Assembly (NCBI RefSeq): GCF_900220965.1 | Contig: NZ_OBQC01000007.1 | Span: 62,001 to 126,000 of the forward strand | DNA length: 64,000 nt | Direction of reading: 5' to 3' | Source of the DNA: Ureibacillus acetophenoni | GTDB taxonomy: Bacteria; Bacillota; Bacilli; Bacillales_A; Planococcaceae | In this document: piece after piece, positions 38,957 to 47,725 of the stretch | Layout of the letters: each line of letters opens with the position of its first letter | Numbering within the stretch: the first letter of the stretch is position 1 | Translations under genes and position numbers: made by a program | The notes under the pieces: model-generated | What the model was told of the DNA's origin: nothing | Seen by the model: only the letters and a program-made list of their open reading frames with translations | Databases searched by the model: none

Positions 38957-39590
38957 GGTGTCCCGGCTGGCTTCTCAAGGGCGGAAAAGGTGTGTTTTTC
39001 GGTAAAGTGTCTTCGAGAGTGCATCTCGAGGAAAAAAAAGAAGAGAATTTCAGAAAAAAGTCTTCAAGGTATCTAGTTTCTGACAAAAAACGAAGAAACA
39101 GTGGAAAAGTGTCTAGAAAAGCATAGTATTTGACAAAAAAATTATTCATTCATAAAATCTTGTCTAGAAAACTCCAGTTATTAGACAAAAAAGGTCTACT
39201 TCATAGAATATTGTCTTGAAAAACCAAAGTTACGAGACAAAAAATCACGGATCAATAGGAAAGTGTCTCGTAAAACCGAGTTATGAGACAAAAAATTGTG
39301 AATCAACATGAAAGTGTCTCGTAAAACCGAGTTACGAGACAAAAAATTGTGAATCAACATGAAAGTGTCTCGTAAAACCGAGTTACGAGACAAAAAATTG
39401 TGAATCAACATGAAAGTGTCTCGTAAAACCGAGTTACGAGACAAAAAATTGTGAATCAACATGAAAGTGTCTCGTAAAACCGAGTTACGAGACAAAAAAT
39501 TGTGAATCAACATGAAAGTGTCTCGTAAAACCAAGTTACGAGACAAAAAATCAAGTTTCTCCAGAAAACTGTCTCAATCAATATTCAACC
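38957..39590. repeat. Tandem array C: 51-bp palindromic units
   Basis: Units begin with TGTC at 38959, 39008, 39059, 39110, 39161, 39212, 39264, 39315, 39366, 39417, 39468, 39519 and 39570. Spacing is 51 bp almost throughout (49 and 52 at three edges). Core copies carry a perfect palindrome TGTCTCGTAA-7-TTACGAGACA, then AAAAAA and a spacer. Copies from 39264 on are nearly identical; earlier ones are progressively decayed. Because 51 is divisible by 3, a spurious repeated ORF exists on the minus strand. The rest of the gap to 39750 is empty. Confidence 0.93.
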
Positions 39591-39750
39591 ATCCAGTAAT
39601 CGCACAAGCATAAGTAACCGCATTCCTAAAGAAGTCCTATCTATCAAGATAAACTTAATAAAATATCCTAGATCTCTCGATAATGAAAATATAATCCCAT
39701 AAACAATCACAAACTATATTCACAACACATAAAAACCGAGGTGTAATTAA

Positions 39751-40377
39751 TTGAATACAAATCTTGTTTATACATTAAGTAAACCAACAAATACAGACAA
39801 AGCAAAGCACCCTGCAATCTTTCTAATGCACGGTATGGGAAGTAACGAAAGTGATTTACCGAGTATCGTTCAAGAATTAAGAAATGACTATTATATCTTT
39901 AGTTTAAGAGGACCGCTTTCTCAGCCGCCTGGCTACTCATTTTTCACAATTGAACGTATTGGACTTCCGCACGAGGAACCATTTAAACATATTTTAAATG
40001 AAATCCAACAATTTATAGAAGAAGCGAAAAGTCAGTATGATATTGATGAGAATGGAATTTATTTAATGGGCTTTAGCCAAGGTGGGATATTAAGCCAATC
40101 TCTCGCAAGTATCATGGGGAACAAGTTAGCTGGAATAGTATCGTTAAGTGGGTACCTACCAGAAATCGTAGATACGATGGAGAAATCACCAATGGACGGA
40201 TTGCGAGTGTTCCTTGCTCATGGAGAACAAGATCAGATCATTCCTTTTACTTGGAGTGAGAAGAGTAAACAATACTTCGAGGGAAATCACGCAGAAGTGT
40301 CTTATCACCCTTACACAGGCGGACACTTCCTAACACAAGAAGTCGTAAACAAAATTCTAACCTATTTTAAAGGCTAA
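39751..40377 (+). CDS. Alpha/beta hydrolase, carboxylesterase/phospholipase type
   Basis: 208-residue hydrolase of the esterase/phospholipase Abhydrolase_2 group. LMHGMGSNESDLPSI near 26 is the oxyanion loop, the nucleophile Ser lies in GFSQGGILS near 108, Asp in HGEQDQIIP near 160 and His in GGHFLT near 191. Start TTG at 39751, with GAGGTG about 8-10 bases before. Cytoplasmic, substrate unknown. It sits between crh and clpP and is convergent with clpP across a shared terminator. Confidence 0.85.
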   Translation: MNTNLVYTLSKPTNTDKAKHPAIFLMHGMGSNESDLPSIVQELRNDYYIFSLRGPLSQPPGYSFFTIERIGLPHEEPFKHILNEIQQFIEEAKSQYDIDENGIYLMGFSQGGILSQSLASIMGNKLAGIVSLSGYLPEIVDTMEKSPMDGLRVFLAHGEQDQIIPFTWSEKSKQYFEGNHAEVSYHPYTGGHFLTQEVVNKILTYFKG

Positions 40378-40384
40378 TAAAAAA

Positions 40385-40416
40385 TCTCCCTTTACACGTA
40401 AAATGTAAAGGGAGAC
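40385..40416. terminator. Bidirectional terminator, hydrolase and clpP
   Basis: Perfect 12-bp stem TCTCCCTTTACA / TGTAAAGGGAGA with a 7-base loop; A run on the left and T-containing sequence on the right serve convergent genes. Confidence 0.88.
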
Positions 40417-40427
40417 TTACTTGTTAC

Positions 40428-41027
40428 TTATTTTTTTGCATCATCGCTATTTGTAATGATGTGGTCGATTAGACCGTATTCTTTTGCTTGTTCAGCTGTC
40501 ATGAAGTTGTCGCGGTCTGTATCTTGAGCGATTCTTTCGATTGGTTGACCTGAACGATCAGCTAAAATTTTGTTTAATTTGTCGCGTAAGAATAAAATAC
40601 GTTTTGCAGCAATTTCGATTTCAGTTGCTTGCCCTTGAGCGCCACCAAGTGGTTGGTGAATCATTACTTCTGCATTTGGTAATGCGAAACGTTTACCTGG
40701 TTCACCAGCTGTAAGTAAGAAAGCACCCATAGAAGCTGCCATACCGATACAAATTGTTTGAACTTTTGGTTTAATGTATTGCATTGTATCGTAGATTGCC
40801 ATACCTGCAGTAATTGAACCACCAGGTGAGTTGATGTATAAAGAAATATCTTTATCTGGATCTTCTGCAGCTAAGAATAATAACTGTGCAACGATTGAGT
40901 TGGCAACATTATCATCAATTGCGCTACCTAACATGATAATACGGTCTTTTAATAGGCGTGAATAAATGTCATATGCACGTTCTCCACGGTTTGTTTGTTC
41001 AATAACTGTTGGGACTAAAATTGTCAT
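40428..41027 (-). CDS. clpP: ATP-dependent Clp protease proteolytic subunit
   Basis: Serine protease that forms the tetradecameric chamber used with ClpC, ClpX and ClpE. 199 residues. Triad Ser99 (GMAASMGA), His124 (MIHQPLGG) and Asp173 (TDRDNF), one residue shifted relative to B. subtilis because the N-terminus is one longer. AAGGAGG precedes the ATG. A CtsR operator lies about 80 bases upstream in the promoter, predicting heat and stress induction. Confidence 0.97.
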   Translation of the reverse strand: MTILVPTVIEQTNRGERAYDIYSRLLKDRIIMLGSAIDDNVANSIVAQLLFLAAEDPDKDISLYINSPGGSITAGMAIYDTMQYIKPKVQTICIGMAASMGAFLLTAGEPGKRFALPNAEVMIHQPLGGAQGQATEIEIAAKRILFLRDKLNKILADRSGQPIERIAQDTDRDNFMTAEQAKEYGLIDHIITNSDDAKK

Positions 41028-41109
41028 AATTTAAAATCCTCCTTAAAATGAATTAAATCGAAACATACGCTGAATTGTTCATCAGCTGTATCATTATAAT
41101 ACACAGAAT

Positions 41110-41126
41110 GGTCAAGAAAGGTCAAA
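41110..41126 (-). promoter_or_regulatory. CtsR operator in the clpP promoter
   Basis: On the plus strand GGTCAAG-AAA-GGTCAAA, matching the CtsR consensus (A/G)GTCAAA-NAN-(A/G)GTCAAA with one mismatch. Read on the minus strand it overlaps a TTGACC -35 and lies just before a TATTAT/TATAAT -10 of clpP. CtsR repression of clpP is established in Bacillus. Confidence 0.85.
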
Positions 41127-41315
41127 TATAAACTCTTCATATAGTTAGCGATTTTTACTGAATATAATAGTATCATATGTAAGGAAATAAATATAAAATT
41201 AAGAGTTACAAAGATGTCGATAAAAAAATTAGCATTTGATTAAAAAGTTGAATTATTACCATGAAATTCTGTATAATAGTTTAAGTCGCCACTAATTTAT
41301 ATTTTCTCTCGAATT

Positions 41316-41390
41316 GCCCTCGTGGTGTAATGGATAACACGTAAGATTCCGGTTCTTGCACTGGGGGTTCGATTCCCTCCGAGGGCGCCA
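41316..41390 (+). tRNA. tRNA-Arg (anticodon CCG)
   Basis: 75-nt cloverleaf. Acceptor GCCCTCG / CGAGGGC, D stem GTGT/ACAC, anticodon stem TAAGA/TCTTG with loop TTCCGGT (anticodon CCG, reading CGG), T arm GGGGG-TTCGATT-CCCTC, discriminator G and an encoded CCA. The stop of clpP transcription is on the other side, so this tRNA must have its own promoter. Confidence 0.93.
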
Positions 41391-41908
41391 TTACCATTTA
41401 TTTCTTCACTTAATCAATCTTTACCTATAAAATGGAAAAATATACTTACTTTAACTGGCATAAAATATTAAATATTTGACAAAATTGTGATATTTTATTA
41501 AAAAGGTTGATTAATTGCCCGAAAATTAGTAAATTAATTTAGGTTCCTTATGATTAATGATGAATATAGTACTACTTAGACTACCAAGCTGCATTTCAAA
41601 CAACCTGTATGATTTGTAGCTATTTTTCATTAATCAGATAACAATATGCCCGAAAAGGGCGCCATTTTACTGTTTTTTATATAATATTATAGCAATACCT
41701 ACTGTAAATATTAGTTTAGCAGCCTAATCATTTACAGAGGGAATGGAAATAAAGGGGTAGAATGTTAATTACTGTACCAATTCATTTTACCCCTTCTTCA
41801 TTCTCTTTAAACTAGTTATGATCAAATATCTTTTCATATAAATTTAGAACAAAGCGATGTTTATACGTTAAGGATAGAGTAATATAGTTTGAAGGTTTAA
41901 CATAAAAA
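41391..41908. other. Gene-free stretch after tRNA-Arg
   Basis: About 520 bases without a credible ORF. A second copy of the tRNA 3' end GGGCGCCATT (41383-41392) occurs at 41657-41666, preceded by GCCCGAAAA so that it forms a small hairpin. At about 41744-41800 AAGGGGTA...TACCCCTT forms a long imperfect stem extended by GAATG / CATTC. Neither can be assigned. Confidence 0.4.
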
Positions 41909-41947
41909 TCCACCTTATTCATATTTATGAGTAGGGTGGTTTTTTTA
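41909..41947 (+). terminator. Strong terminator without an obvious upstream gene
   Basis: CCACCTTATTCAT pairs with ATGAGTAGGGTGG (two wobble pairs), followed by seven or more T. The nearest upstream transcription unit on this strand is the tRNA, 520 bases away, so it may end an unannotated small RNA or simply insulate the importer operon. Confidence 0.75.
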
Positions 41948-42125
41948 TTTCTATGAAAAAAATGTCGAAAAACCTAAGTAAAATTGGGTTTTTAATATAT
42001 TTCAGAAAATATAGTATTGTATTAAAATTGTATAATAATTATAATACTATTTATAATTACACAGTTTTAAATAATCATAGAACTGATTTATTAAGAAACA
42101 ACTATTTTGAATTGGGGGTATTTAC

Positions 42126-42911
42126 ATGAAGAAAAAGAGTTTAATGTTAATATTTACGATTTTAGCTGCAGTTTCTGTCATTCTAGCAGCATGTGGAGCA
42201 GGTGGGGATTCAGGTTCATCTGATTCAGGTAAAAAGAAATATCTCGGTGGTACAGAAGCATCATTTGCTCCATTTATTTATTTAGATGAAAAAGGTAAGG
42301 TTTCAGGGATTGACCCAGATATCGTACAAGCAATTGCTGAAGAAATGGATGTCGAATTAGAATTACAAAACGTTGGTTGGGAGCCAGTATTCTCAAAATT
42401 AACAAATGGAGAAATTGATTTCGGTGCTGCTGGTATTACAATTACTGAAGAACGTAAAGAAACATACGATTTCACAGAGCCTTATTGGGAATCTACATTA
42501 CTACTAATTGTCCCAGAAGATAATACAGAAATTAAATCAGTTGATGATATTAAAGATAAAAAAGTTGCTGTTCAGATTAATACTACATCTCACGTAGCTG
42601 CTCAAAAAATTCTAGGTAATACGAATCCAAATATTATGGCCTATGAAAATCAACCACTTGCTTATCAAGAAGTAATCAATGGAACAGCTGATGTAGCAAT
42701 CGGTGATAATGCCGTTATTTTAGAGTATTTAAAAAATAATCCGGATGCACCAATTAAAACGATCGAAGACGATAGCTTCGAAAAAGAATACTATGCTTTA
42801 ATGGTGAAAAAAGGGAATACGGAACTATTAAATCTATTAAACGAAGGTCTTAAAAAGATCAAAGAAAATGGTAAATTAAAAGAAATTACAGGGCAAGATG
42901 CTGATTTTTAA
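42126..42911 (+). CDS. Amino acid ABC transporter substrate-binding lipoprotein
   Basis: Polar amino acid-binding protein (SBP_bac_3), 261 residues. Signal peptide with lipobox ILAAC (Cys22), then a Gly/Ser/Asp linker and a two-lobed domain. GGTEASFAPFIYLDEKG, SGIDPDIVQAIAEEMD and GAAGITITEERKETYDFTEPYW are typical of the GlnH/ArtP/TcyA group. GGGGG stands before the ATG. First gene of a complete three-gene importer. The substrate (Gln, Arg, cystine or similar) cannot be fixed from sequence. Confidence 0.9.
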   Translation: MKKKSLMLIFTILAAVSVILAACGAGGDSGSSDSGKKKYLGGTEASFAPFIYLDEKGKVSGIDPDIVQAIAEEMDVELELQNVGWEPVFSKLTNGEIDFGAAGITITEERKETYDFTEPYWESTLLLIVPEDNTEIKSVDDIKDKKVAVQINTTSHVAAQKILGNTNPNIMAYENQPLAYQEVINGTADVAIGDNAVILEYLKNNPDAPIKTIEDDSFEKEYYALMVKKGNTELLNLLNEGLKKIKENGKLKEITGQDADF

Positions 42912-42934
42912 TTTTATAAATGGAGGAGTTTCAG

Positions 42935-43645
42935 ATGGACTTTTTGTTTAACTTACGCTGGGATATAATCTGGAACTACCGTGATTTATTTTTACAGGGT
43001 ATCTGGATAACAATTGTATTAACGGTTTGTGGTTATATTGGTGGTGTCATTTTTGGTGTTTTCTTAGGTCTAGGAAAAACGTCCAAAAGAAAATGGATAT
43101 ATTGGCCATGTAAATTATATGTGGATCTATTCCGTGGAACACCACTGTTAGTGCAAATTTTAATTATCCACTTAGCATTGATTCCATCGATTTTCGGTCA
43201 ATCATTAGGAGTTATGTTTTCTGGGATCGCTGCGCTTATTTTAAATAGCGCAGCGTATAACGCAGAAATTTTCCGAGCTGGTATCGAATCAATCGATAAA
43301 GGTCAAACAGAAGCTGCTCGCTCGTTAGGGCTAACACAAGGTCAAGCGATGCGAAAAGTTATCTTACCACAAGCATTTCGTCGTATGGTACCGCCATTAG
43401 GTAATGAATTTATCGCATTGTTAAAAGATTCTTCATTAGTAATGGTTATTGCAGTAAATGATATTTTATATGCTGCAAAAGTAGTGGCAGGAGCTTACCA
43501 AAGATTCTGGGAACCATACTTAACGGCTGCAGTATTATACTTAGTATTAACATATGTTGTAACAAAACTAGTTGCATATGTTGAAAGACGTTTTAGTATT
43601 GATTACAATCCGCGTAAAAATAAGGAAGGGCGGGTTGCAAGATGA
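42935..43645 (+). CDS. Amino acid ABC transporter permease
   Basis: 236-residue HisM/GlnP-type permease with about five membrane segments. The EAA loop [25 protein letters not shown] near 130 contacts the ATPase, and [12 protein letters not shown] near 67 is the family N-terminal motif. The ATG at 42935 has GGAGGAG 7-8 bases before it; the in-frame ATG at 42920 overlaps that site and is rejected. The end overlaps the ATPase gene by 4 bases. Confidence 0.92.
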   Translation: MDFLFNLRWDIIWNYRDLFLQGIWITIVLTVCGYIGGVIFGVFLGLGKTSKRKWIYWPCKLYVDLFRGTPLLVQILIIHLALIPSIFGQSLGVMFSGIAALILNSAAYNAEIFRAGIESIDKGQTEAARSLGLTQGQAMRKVILPQAFRRMVPPLGNEFIALLKDSSLVMVIAVNDILYAAKVVAGAYQRFWEPYLTAAVLYLVLTYVVTKLVAYVERRFSIDYNPRKNKEGRVAR

Positions 43646-44364
43646 TTAAAATCGAAAATCTACACAAAACTTTTGGTAAACTTGAAGTTTTAAAAGGGAT
43701 CGACTGCGAAATAAAAGAAAAAGAAGTGGTTTGTGTTATTGGCCCTTCTGGTTCAGGGAAAAGTACATTTTTAAGATGTATTAATTTACTTGAAGAAATT
43801 ACTGATGGAGCAGTTTATATTGGTGGGGCACAGGTAAATGATTTGAAAACGAATATTAATGATATTCGTACTGAAGTAGGAATGGTATTCCAACAATTTA
43901 ATTTATTCCCTCATATGTCGGTAATCGATAATGTGACAATGGCTCCAATGTTAATACGTAAAATCAATAAAAAAGCTGCAGAGGAACAAGCTTTAGAACT
44001 ACTTGCTAAAGTTGGTCTTAAAGAGAAAGCTTACAATTATCCGCAACAGCTTTCAGGTGGTCAGCAACAACGTGTTGCCATTGCACGAGCTCTTGCGATG
44101 AAGCCGAAAGTGATGCTTTTTGATGAACCAACATCAGCTCTTGACCCAGAAATGGTTCAAGAAGTGCTAGATGTTATGAAACAACTAGCAAAAGAAGGGA
44201 TGACGATGGTTGTTGTAACGCATGAAATGGGATTTGCTCGTGAAGTTGCAGATCGAGTTATTTTCATGGACGGCGGGTACATAGTGGAACAAGGTCTTCC
44301 AAGTGAGATCTTTAGTAATCCACAAAACGATCGTACAAAAGCGTTTTTAGGGAAAATTTTATAA
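43642..44364 (+). CDS. Amino acid ABC transporter ATP-binding protein
   Basis: 240-residue GlnQ/ArtM-type ATPase. Walker [10 protein letters not shown] near 34, Q-loop [12 protein letters not shown] near 81, signature [15 protein letters not shown] near 133 and Walker [15 protein letters not shown] near 156. AAGGAAGGGCGGG lies upstream inside the permease gene. Completes the importer; a terminator follows 9 bases later. Confidence 0.93.
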   Translation: MIKIENLHKTFGKLEVLKGIDCEIKEKEVVCVIGPSGSGKSTFLRCINLLEEITDGAVYIGGAQVNDLKTNINDIRTEVGMVFQQFNLFPHMSVIDNVTMAPMLIRKINKKAAEEQALELLAKVGLKEKAYNYPQQLSGGQQQRVAIARALAMKPKVMLFDEPTSALDPEMVQEVLDVMKQLAKEGMTMVVVTHEMGFAREVADRVIFMDGGYIVEQGLPSEIFSNPQNDRTKAFLGKIL

Positions 44365-44373
44365 GTAGTTTAG

Positions 44374-44411
44374 AATCCATTCAGTGCGCAGGCATTGAAT
44401 GGATTTTTTTA
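44374..44411 (+). terminator. Terminator of the amino acid importer operon
   Basis: AATCCATTCA / TGAATGGATT, a perfect 10-bp stem with a 12-base loop, followed by seven T. Confidence 0.9.
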
Positions 44412-44429
44412 TTTAGAGTATTTGATACT

Positions 44430-44830
44430 GCGAGGCGGATTTCGCCAAAATGAATGAAATATTCGTCAAAATGCAGGAGTTATTCGCCAAAATACAAAGG
44501 ATATTCGCTAGAATGCCAAACCCGTGCTTCTACGCTGCAGATAATCGCCAAAATGAATAAAGTATTAGCCAAATTGAGAGAGTTATTCGCCAAAATACAA
44601 AGGGTATACGCCAGAATGCCAATCTTTAGCTTTTATGCTTTAGAAAATCGCCAAAATGAATAAAGTATTAGCCAAAGTGCCAGAGTTATTCGCCAAAATA
44701 CAAAGGATATTCGCTAGAAAGCCGAACTCGTGCTTCTACGCTGCAGATAATCGCCAAAATGCATAAAGTATTAGCCAAATTGAGAGAGTTATTCGCCAAA
44801 ATACAAAGGATATTCGCCAGAAGGCCAAAC
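44430..44830. repeat. Tandem array D: 103-bp units of 21-bp sub-repeats
   Basis: About 3.9 units with anchor points at about 44440, 44543, 44646 and 44749, all 103 bp apart. Each unit holds four 21-bp sub-repeats of the form TATT(C/A)GCCAAAATRNAAAG plus a ~19-bp tail (CCCGTGCTTCTACGCTGCAG in two copies). The sub-repeat length makes one plus-strand frame read as coiled-coil-like heptads, but the 103-bp period breaks any long frame. It abuts the stop codon of the YetF-like gene. Confidence 0.92.
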
Positions 44831-44838
44831 GCCCCATT

Positions 44839-45537
44839 TCAATACATCCCTAAACTCTGTATATACAACTGCCCGTCAGATTGAATTTCCGCATAAAGAA
44901 CTTCCTTAGTTGAATACACACCAGCATTTTCTAACTGTTTATTTAGCCAATCGTTACTTAGACCTAGCTCTTTTAGGTTATCCGCTATTATTTTTCCATC
45001 AACAATTATTTCTGTAGGTATGTAAGTCGGCATAATTAAATCTATATTTAAATCTTTCTTCTGTACGTTTTGGGATTGTTGTTTTTTCAAAACACTCAAT
45101 GTCCCGTTAGGTTCTAATATTGCATAATCAACTTCCGTAATTGAAAAAACATCTTTTTGTCGTAGTAACATTGTTAAATCATCAATATTTAACTTTGTGC
45201 TTGATAAGGATTTTTTATCGATGACTCCTTTTTTAATTAAAATAGTAGGTTCCCCATCAAGGACGACTCTTGCTTTCCCTGACTTTAATCCGATATAGGC
45301 AATAATCATTGACAGTAAACACCAAATAATTAGTGTCGTCAGTTCTTTAAAGAAATCCCTAGTACTAATTAACACCATATTTGCAGCAAGTGAACCTATT
45401 GTAATGCCTGTTATATAATTAAAAAAAGTTAAATGACTTAATTGTTTCTTACCTAATAGTCTTGTCATTATTAACAGGACAAAAAATGTAGAAACTGTTT
45501 CAATTATTATCTGGAAGTAGCTTATATTTTCTTTCAT
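44839..45537 (-). CDS. DUF421 / YetF-like membrane protein
   Basis: 232 residues of the YetF/YrbG (DUF421) family. Three membrane helices in the first ~85 residues, with the family motif RLLGKKQLSHLTFFNYITGITIGSLAA (about 24-50), then a cytoplasmic alpha/beta part with GEPTILIKKGVIDKKSL near 97 and the C-terminal repeat. The family is linked to spore germination in some Bacillus members, but the biochemical role is unknown. GAGGTG precedes the ATG at 45537; the TTG one codon earlier is not needed. Array D touches its 3' end. Confidence 0.85.
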   Translation of the reverse strand: MKENISYFQIIIETVSTFFVLLIMTRLLGKKQLSHLTFFNYITGITIGSLAANMVLISTRDFFKELTTLIIWCLLSMIIAYIGLKSGKARVVLDGEPTILIKKGVIDKKSLSSTKLNIDDLTMLLRQKDVFSITEVDYAILEPNGTLSVLKKQQSQNVQKKDLNIDLIMPTYIPTEIIVDGKIIADNLKELGLSNDWLNKQLENAGVYSTKEVLYAEIQSDGQLYIQSLGMY

Positions 45538-45590
45538 CAATTACACCTCTATTCGTATTTTGTGTTGTCATGAATAATTAATACAAAACA

Positions 45591-45630
45591 AAAAAATCAC
45601 CTTTCACAGAGTGTGAAAAGTGATTTTTTA
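45591..45630 (-). terminator. Terminator of the coat protein gene
   Basis: AAAAAATCACCTTTCACA / TGTGAAAAGTGATTTTTT, 18 positions with one mismatch and a GAG loop; symmetric A/T flanks. It lies just past the stop at 45643 on the minus strand. Confidence 0.88.
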
Positions 45631-45642
45631 TTTAATCCAATG

Positions 45643-46269
45643 TTAGCTCGGCATTCCTGGTGCTTTATCAGCCTGACCATACATATTTAACATTGCTTGC
45701 ATGTCTGCTTGTGATAATTGAGGAATTTGGTAATAGCCTTTTTGGTTTTGATAAAGTGACAATTCGTATGCCATTTCAATACAGTTAGGAATGGAGTCTT
45801 GTAACACACGGCGTACAACTGGGTTTGTTGCTTCAAGGGCTGCTGTCGTTTTACCAGTTGCGCCCATTTTATGACAGCTTAAAAGGAATCCTGAAATAAT
45901 TCCGTCATTAATTTCAGTTGGTGACTGCATAGGTTTTTTCGGTTCACCTGGTGTTAAACCGTATTTAGAGTCGTTACCCATTTGCATTTTGTATGAACGA
46001 GTCGGGTGACTAGGATCTTGACCCGTTTTGAAACATTCTGCAGTAATATTGTACTCATCAAGCATAAATGCATATTGTCTATCCAAAATATTAAGAAGCT
46101 CTTGGTCTTGTACATGTTGACGGAAGAAAATAAATGTATTTAATGCACCAATTGAAGCACTTAACACTTCATGAACGTCTAATACTTCGTGAGCACCGTG
46201 ATTCATAGAAAGTGGCATATTCGTTGATTGTTGCATTGATTGGTTTTGATCCATGAAATTGTTTGTCAT
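45643..46269 (-). CDS. Spore coat protein, CotF family
   Basis: 208 residues with a Coat F domain at about 28-185: helical EVLSASIGALNTFIFFRQHVQDQELLNILDRQ and, later, FLLSCHKMGATGKTTAALEATNPVVRRVLQDSIPNCIEMAYELS. The N- and C-terminal tails are rich in Met, Gln, Asn and Pro, as in coat proteins. AAGGAGG stands before the ATG. The family is deposited on the forespore under late mother-cell control. Supports a spore-forming host. No sigma-K promoter was identified with confidence. Confidence 0.88.
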   Translation of the reverse strand: MTNNFMDQNQSMQQSTNMPLSMNHGAHEVLDVHEVLSASIGALNTFIFFRQHVQDQELLNILDRQYAFMLDEYNITAECFKTGQDPSHPTRSYKMQMGNDSKYGLTPGEPKKPMQSPTEINDGIISGFLLSCHKMGATGKTTAALEATNPVVRRVLQDSIPNCIEMAYELSLYQNQKGYYQIPQLSQADMQAMLNMYGQADKAPGMPS

Positions 46270-46390
46270 ATTGTTCCTCCTTAAGTGTTTAAAGGTCGTA
46301 CGAAATTAGTGTGTGTAGGTTGTTTTTGATTATTCATCTTTTCTGATACAATAATTGGTAAAGTAGTTGGTTGTTATTGGAGGTTAATTG

Positions 46391-46621
46391 ATGATTGTTA
46401 AATTTTATAGTCGACCTGATTGTCCGCTTTGCGAAGAAGGTTTAATTACCTTGAAATTAGTCCAAGAAGATATCCCATTTACAATTGAACATATTAATAT
46501 TGAGGAGTTTGATGACATTCACGAAAAATATATGCTCATGATTCCTGTAGTGGAAAAGGATGACAAAGTAATCCAATATGGGCAACTAGATTATGCGACA
46601 TTGTTGGAACACCTAAGTTAA
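46391..46621 (+). CDS. Glutaredoxin/thioredoxin-fold protein
   Basis: 76-residue thioredoxin-fold protein of the glutaredoxin-like (DUF836) type. Redox pair CPLC near residues 10-13 and the cis-Pro in MIPVVEK near 50. GGAGG precedes the ATG at 46391 by 8 bases; an overlapping TTG is rejected. It lies 93 bases upstream of gap in the same direction, where the cggR repressor gene would be expected in the Bacillus glycolytic operon. Partner unknown. Confidence 0.83.
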   Translation: MIVKFYSRPDCPLCEEGLITLKLVQEDIPFTIEHINIEEFDDIHEKYMLMIPVVEKDDKVIQYGQLDYATLLEHLS

Positions 46622-46678
46622 TCATCAAATCCAATGAGGGAGGTTAATATTTCTCTCAAAGGGTAAAAATAATAAAGG

Positions 46679-46697
46679 TACAATTATAAAAATTGTA
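46679..46697. promoter_or_regulatory. Inverted repeat before gap
   Basis: TACAATTATAAAAATTGTA, 7-bp perfect arms with a 5-base centre, ending 3 bases before the GGAGG of gap. It could be an operator or an mRNA hairpin masking translation. No CggR-type operator (CGGGAC/TGTC repeats) is present in the 93-base gap. Confidence 0.4.
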
Positions 46698-46714
46698 ATA
46701 TTGGAGGAAAAATT

Positions 46715-47725
46715 ATGCCCTTAAAAATTGCGATTAATGGTTTTGGACGAATTGGTAGATTAGTGTTTCGAGAAGCGATGAAAAGTGAACAATTAGAAGT
46801 GGTTGCTGTAAATGATTTAACGGATGCTCATCAATTAGCTCATTTAATGAAATACGACTCTATCCATGGAATATATGATGCGAAGGTTGAATCTGAAGAT
46901 GATGCATTTATTGTAAACGGCAAAAGAGTGCGTGTTTTATCTGAAAAAGACCCTTCAAAACTTCCTTGGGGTGAACTAGATGTTGATGTTGTTATCGAAG
47001 CAACTGGTAGATTCCGTTCCATGGAAGAAGTATCTCAACACGTGCAAGCGGGTGCGAAAAAAGCAATTCTTTCTGCACCATCAAAAGGTGAAATGCCTAC
47101 TTATGTAATGGGAGTTAACCATACAAACTATAAAAATACAGAAGATGTGATTTCGAATGCTTCATGTACGACAAACTGTTTAGCTCCAGTAGCAAAAATA
47201 CTTGATGAAAAGTTCGGTATTAAACGTGGATTAATGACAACAGTCCATTCTTATACAAATGACCAACGAATTTTAGATTTCCCACATAGCGATCCAAGAA
47301 GAGCTCGAGCTGGTGCGGTTTCTATGATTCCAACTTCCACTGGTGCAGCGATTGCTGTAGCGAAAGTGCTGCCGCAGTTAAAAGGTAAATTAGATGGATT
47401 TGCGATTCGTGTTCCAACACCAAACGTGTCATGTGTTGACTTTGTAGCTGAATTAAACACTAAGGTTACTGTTGAACAAGTAAATGATGCACTAAAAGAG
47501 GCTGCAAACGGAGAATTGCAAGGAATCTTAGGCTACAACGAACTACCGCTCGTATCAATTGACTATAACGGAAATTCAAATTCCTCTACAGTTGATGGTC
47601 TTTCTACTATGGTATTAGAAGATAATATGATTAAAGTTTTATCTTGGTATGATAATGAAATCGGCTATTCAAGTCGTTTGATTGATCTAGCTCTTTATAT
47701 AGCTGAACAAGGCTTAAACAAATAA
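46715..47725 (+). CDS. gap: Glyceraldehyde-3-phosphate dehydrogenase
   Basis: 336 residues. NAD-binding NGFGRIGRLVFREA, with Asp near 33 in AVNDLTD favouring NAD; catalytic Cys151 in SNASCTTNC; and catalytic His in TTVHSYTNDQ near 178. It heads the pgk-tpiA-gpmI-eno series, so it should be the glycolytic GapA-type enzyme rather than gluconeogenic GapB, though sequence alone is not fully decisive. GGAGG precedes the ATG. No terminator follows; a structured 250-base gap leads to pgk. Confidence 0.95.
   Translation: MPLKIAINGFGRIGRLVFREAMKSEQLEVVAVNDLTDAHQLAHLMKYDSIHGIYDAKVESEDDAFIVNGKRVRVLSEKDPSKLPWGELDVDVVIEATGRFRSMEEVSQHVQAGAKKAILSAPSKGEMPTYVMGVNHTNYKNTEDVISNASCTTNCLAPVAKILDEKFGIKRGLMTTVHSYTNDQRILDFPHSDPRRARAGAVSMIPTSTGAAIAVAKVLPQLKGKLDGFAIRVPTPNVSCVDFVAELNTKVTVEQVNDALKEAANGELQGILGYNELPLVSIDYNGNSNSSTVDGLSTMVLEDNMIKVLSWYDNEIGYSSRLIDLALYIAEQGLNK

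Noticed and set aside
39264-39545. Array C palindromes as transcription terminators
   Set aside because: An A run, not a T run, follows each hairpin on the plus strand, and on the minus strand the T run precedes the hairpin.
39196-39546. Minus-strand ORF of repeated 17-residue blocks over array C
   Set aside because: The repeat is an effect of a 51-bp unit divisible by 3 on tandem DNA; no ribosome site, and the decayed units break the frame.
44454-44663. Plus-strand ORF over array D with heptad-like sequence
   Set aside because: No ribosome site, and it ends as soon as the 103-bp period shifts the frame; noted as a repeat property, not a gene.
46622-46714. CggR operator before gap
   Set aside because: Looked for CGGGAC/TGTC direct repeats and found none.
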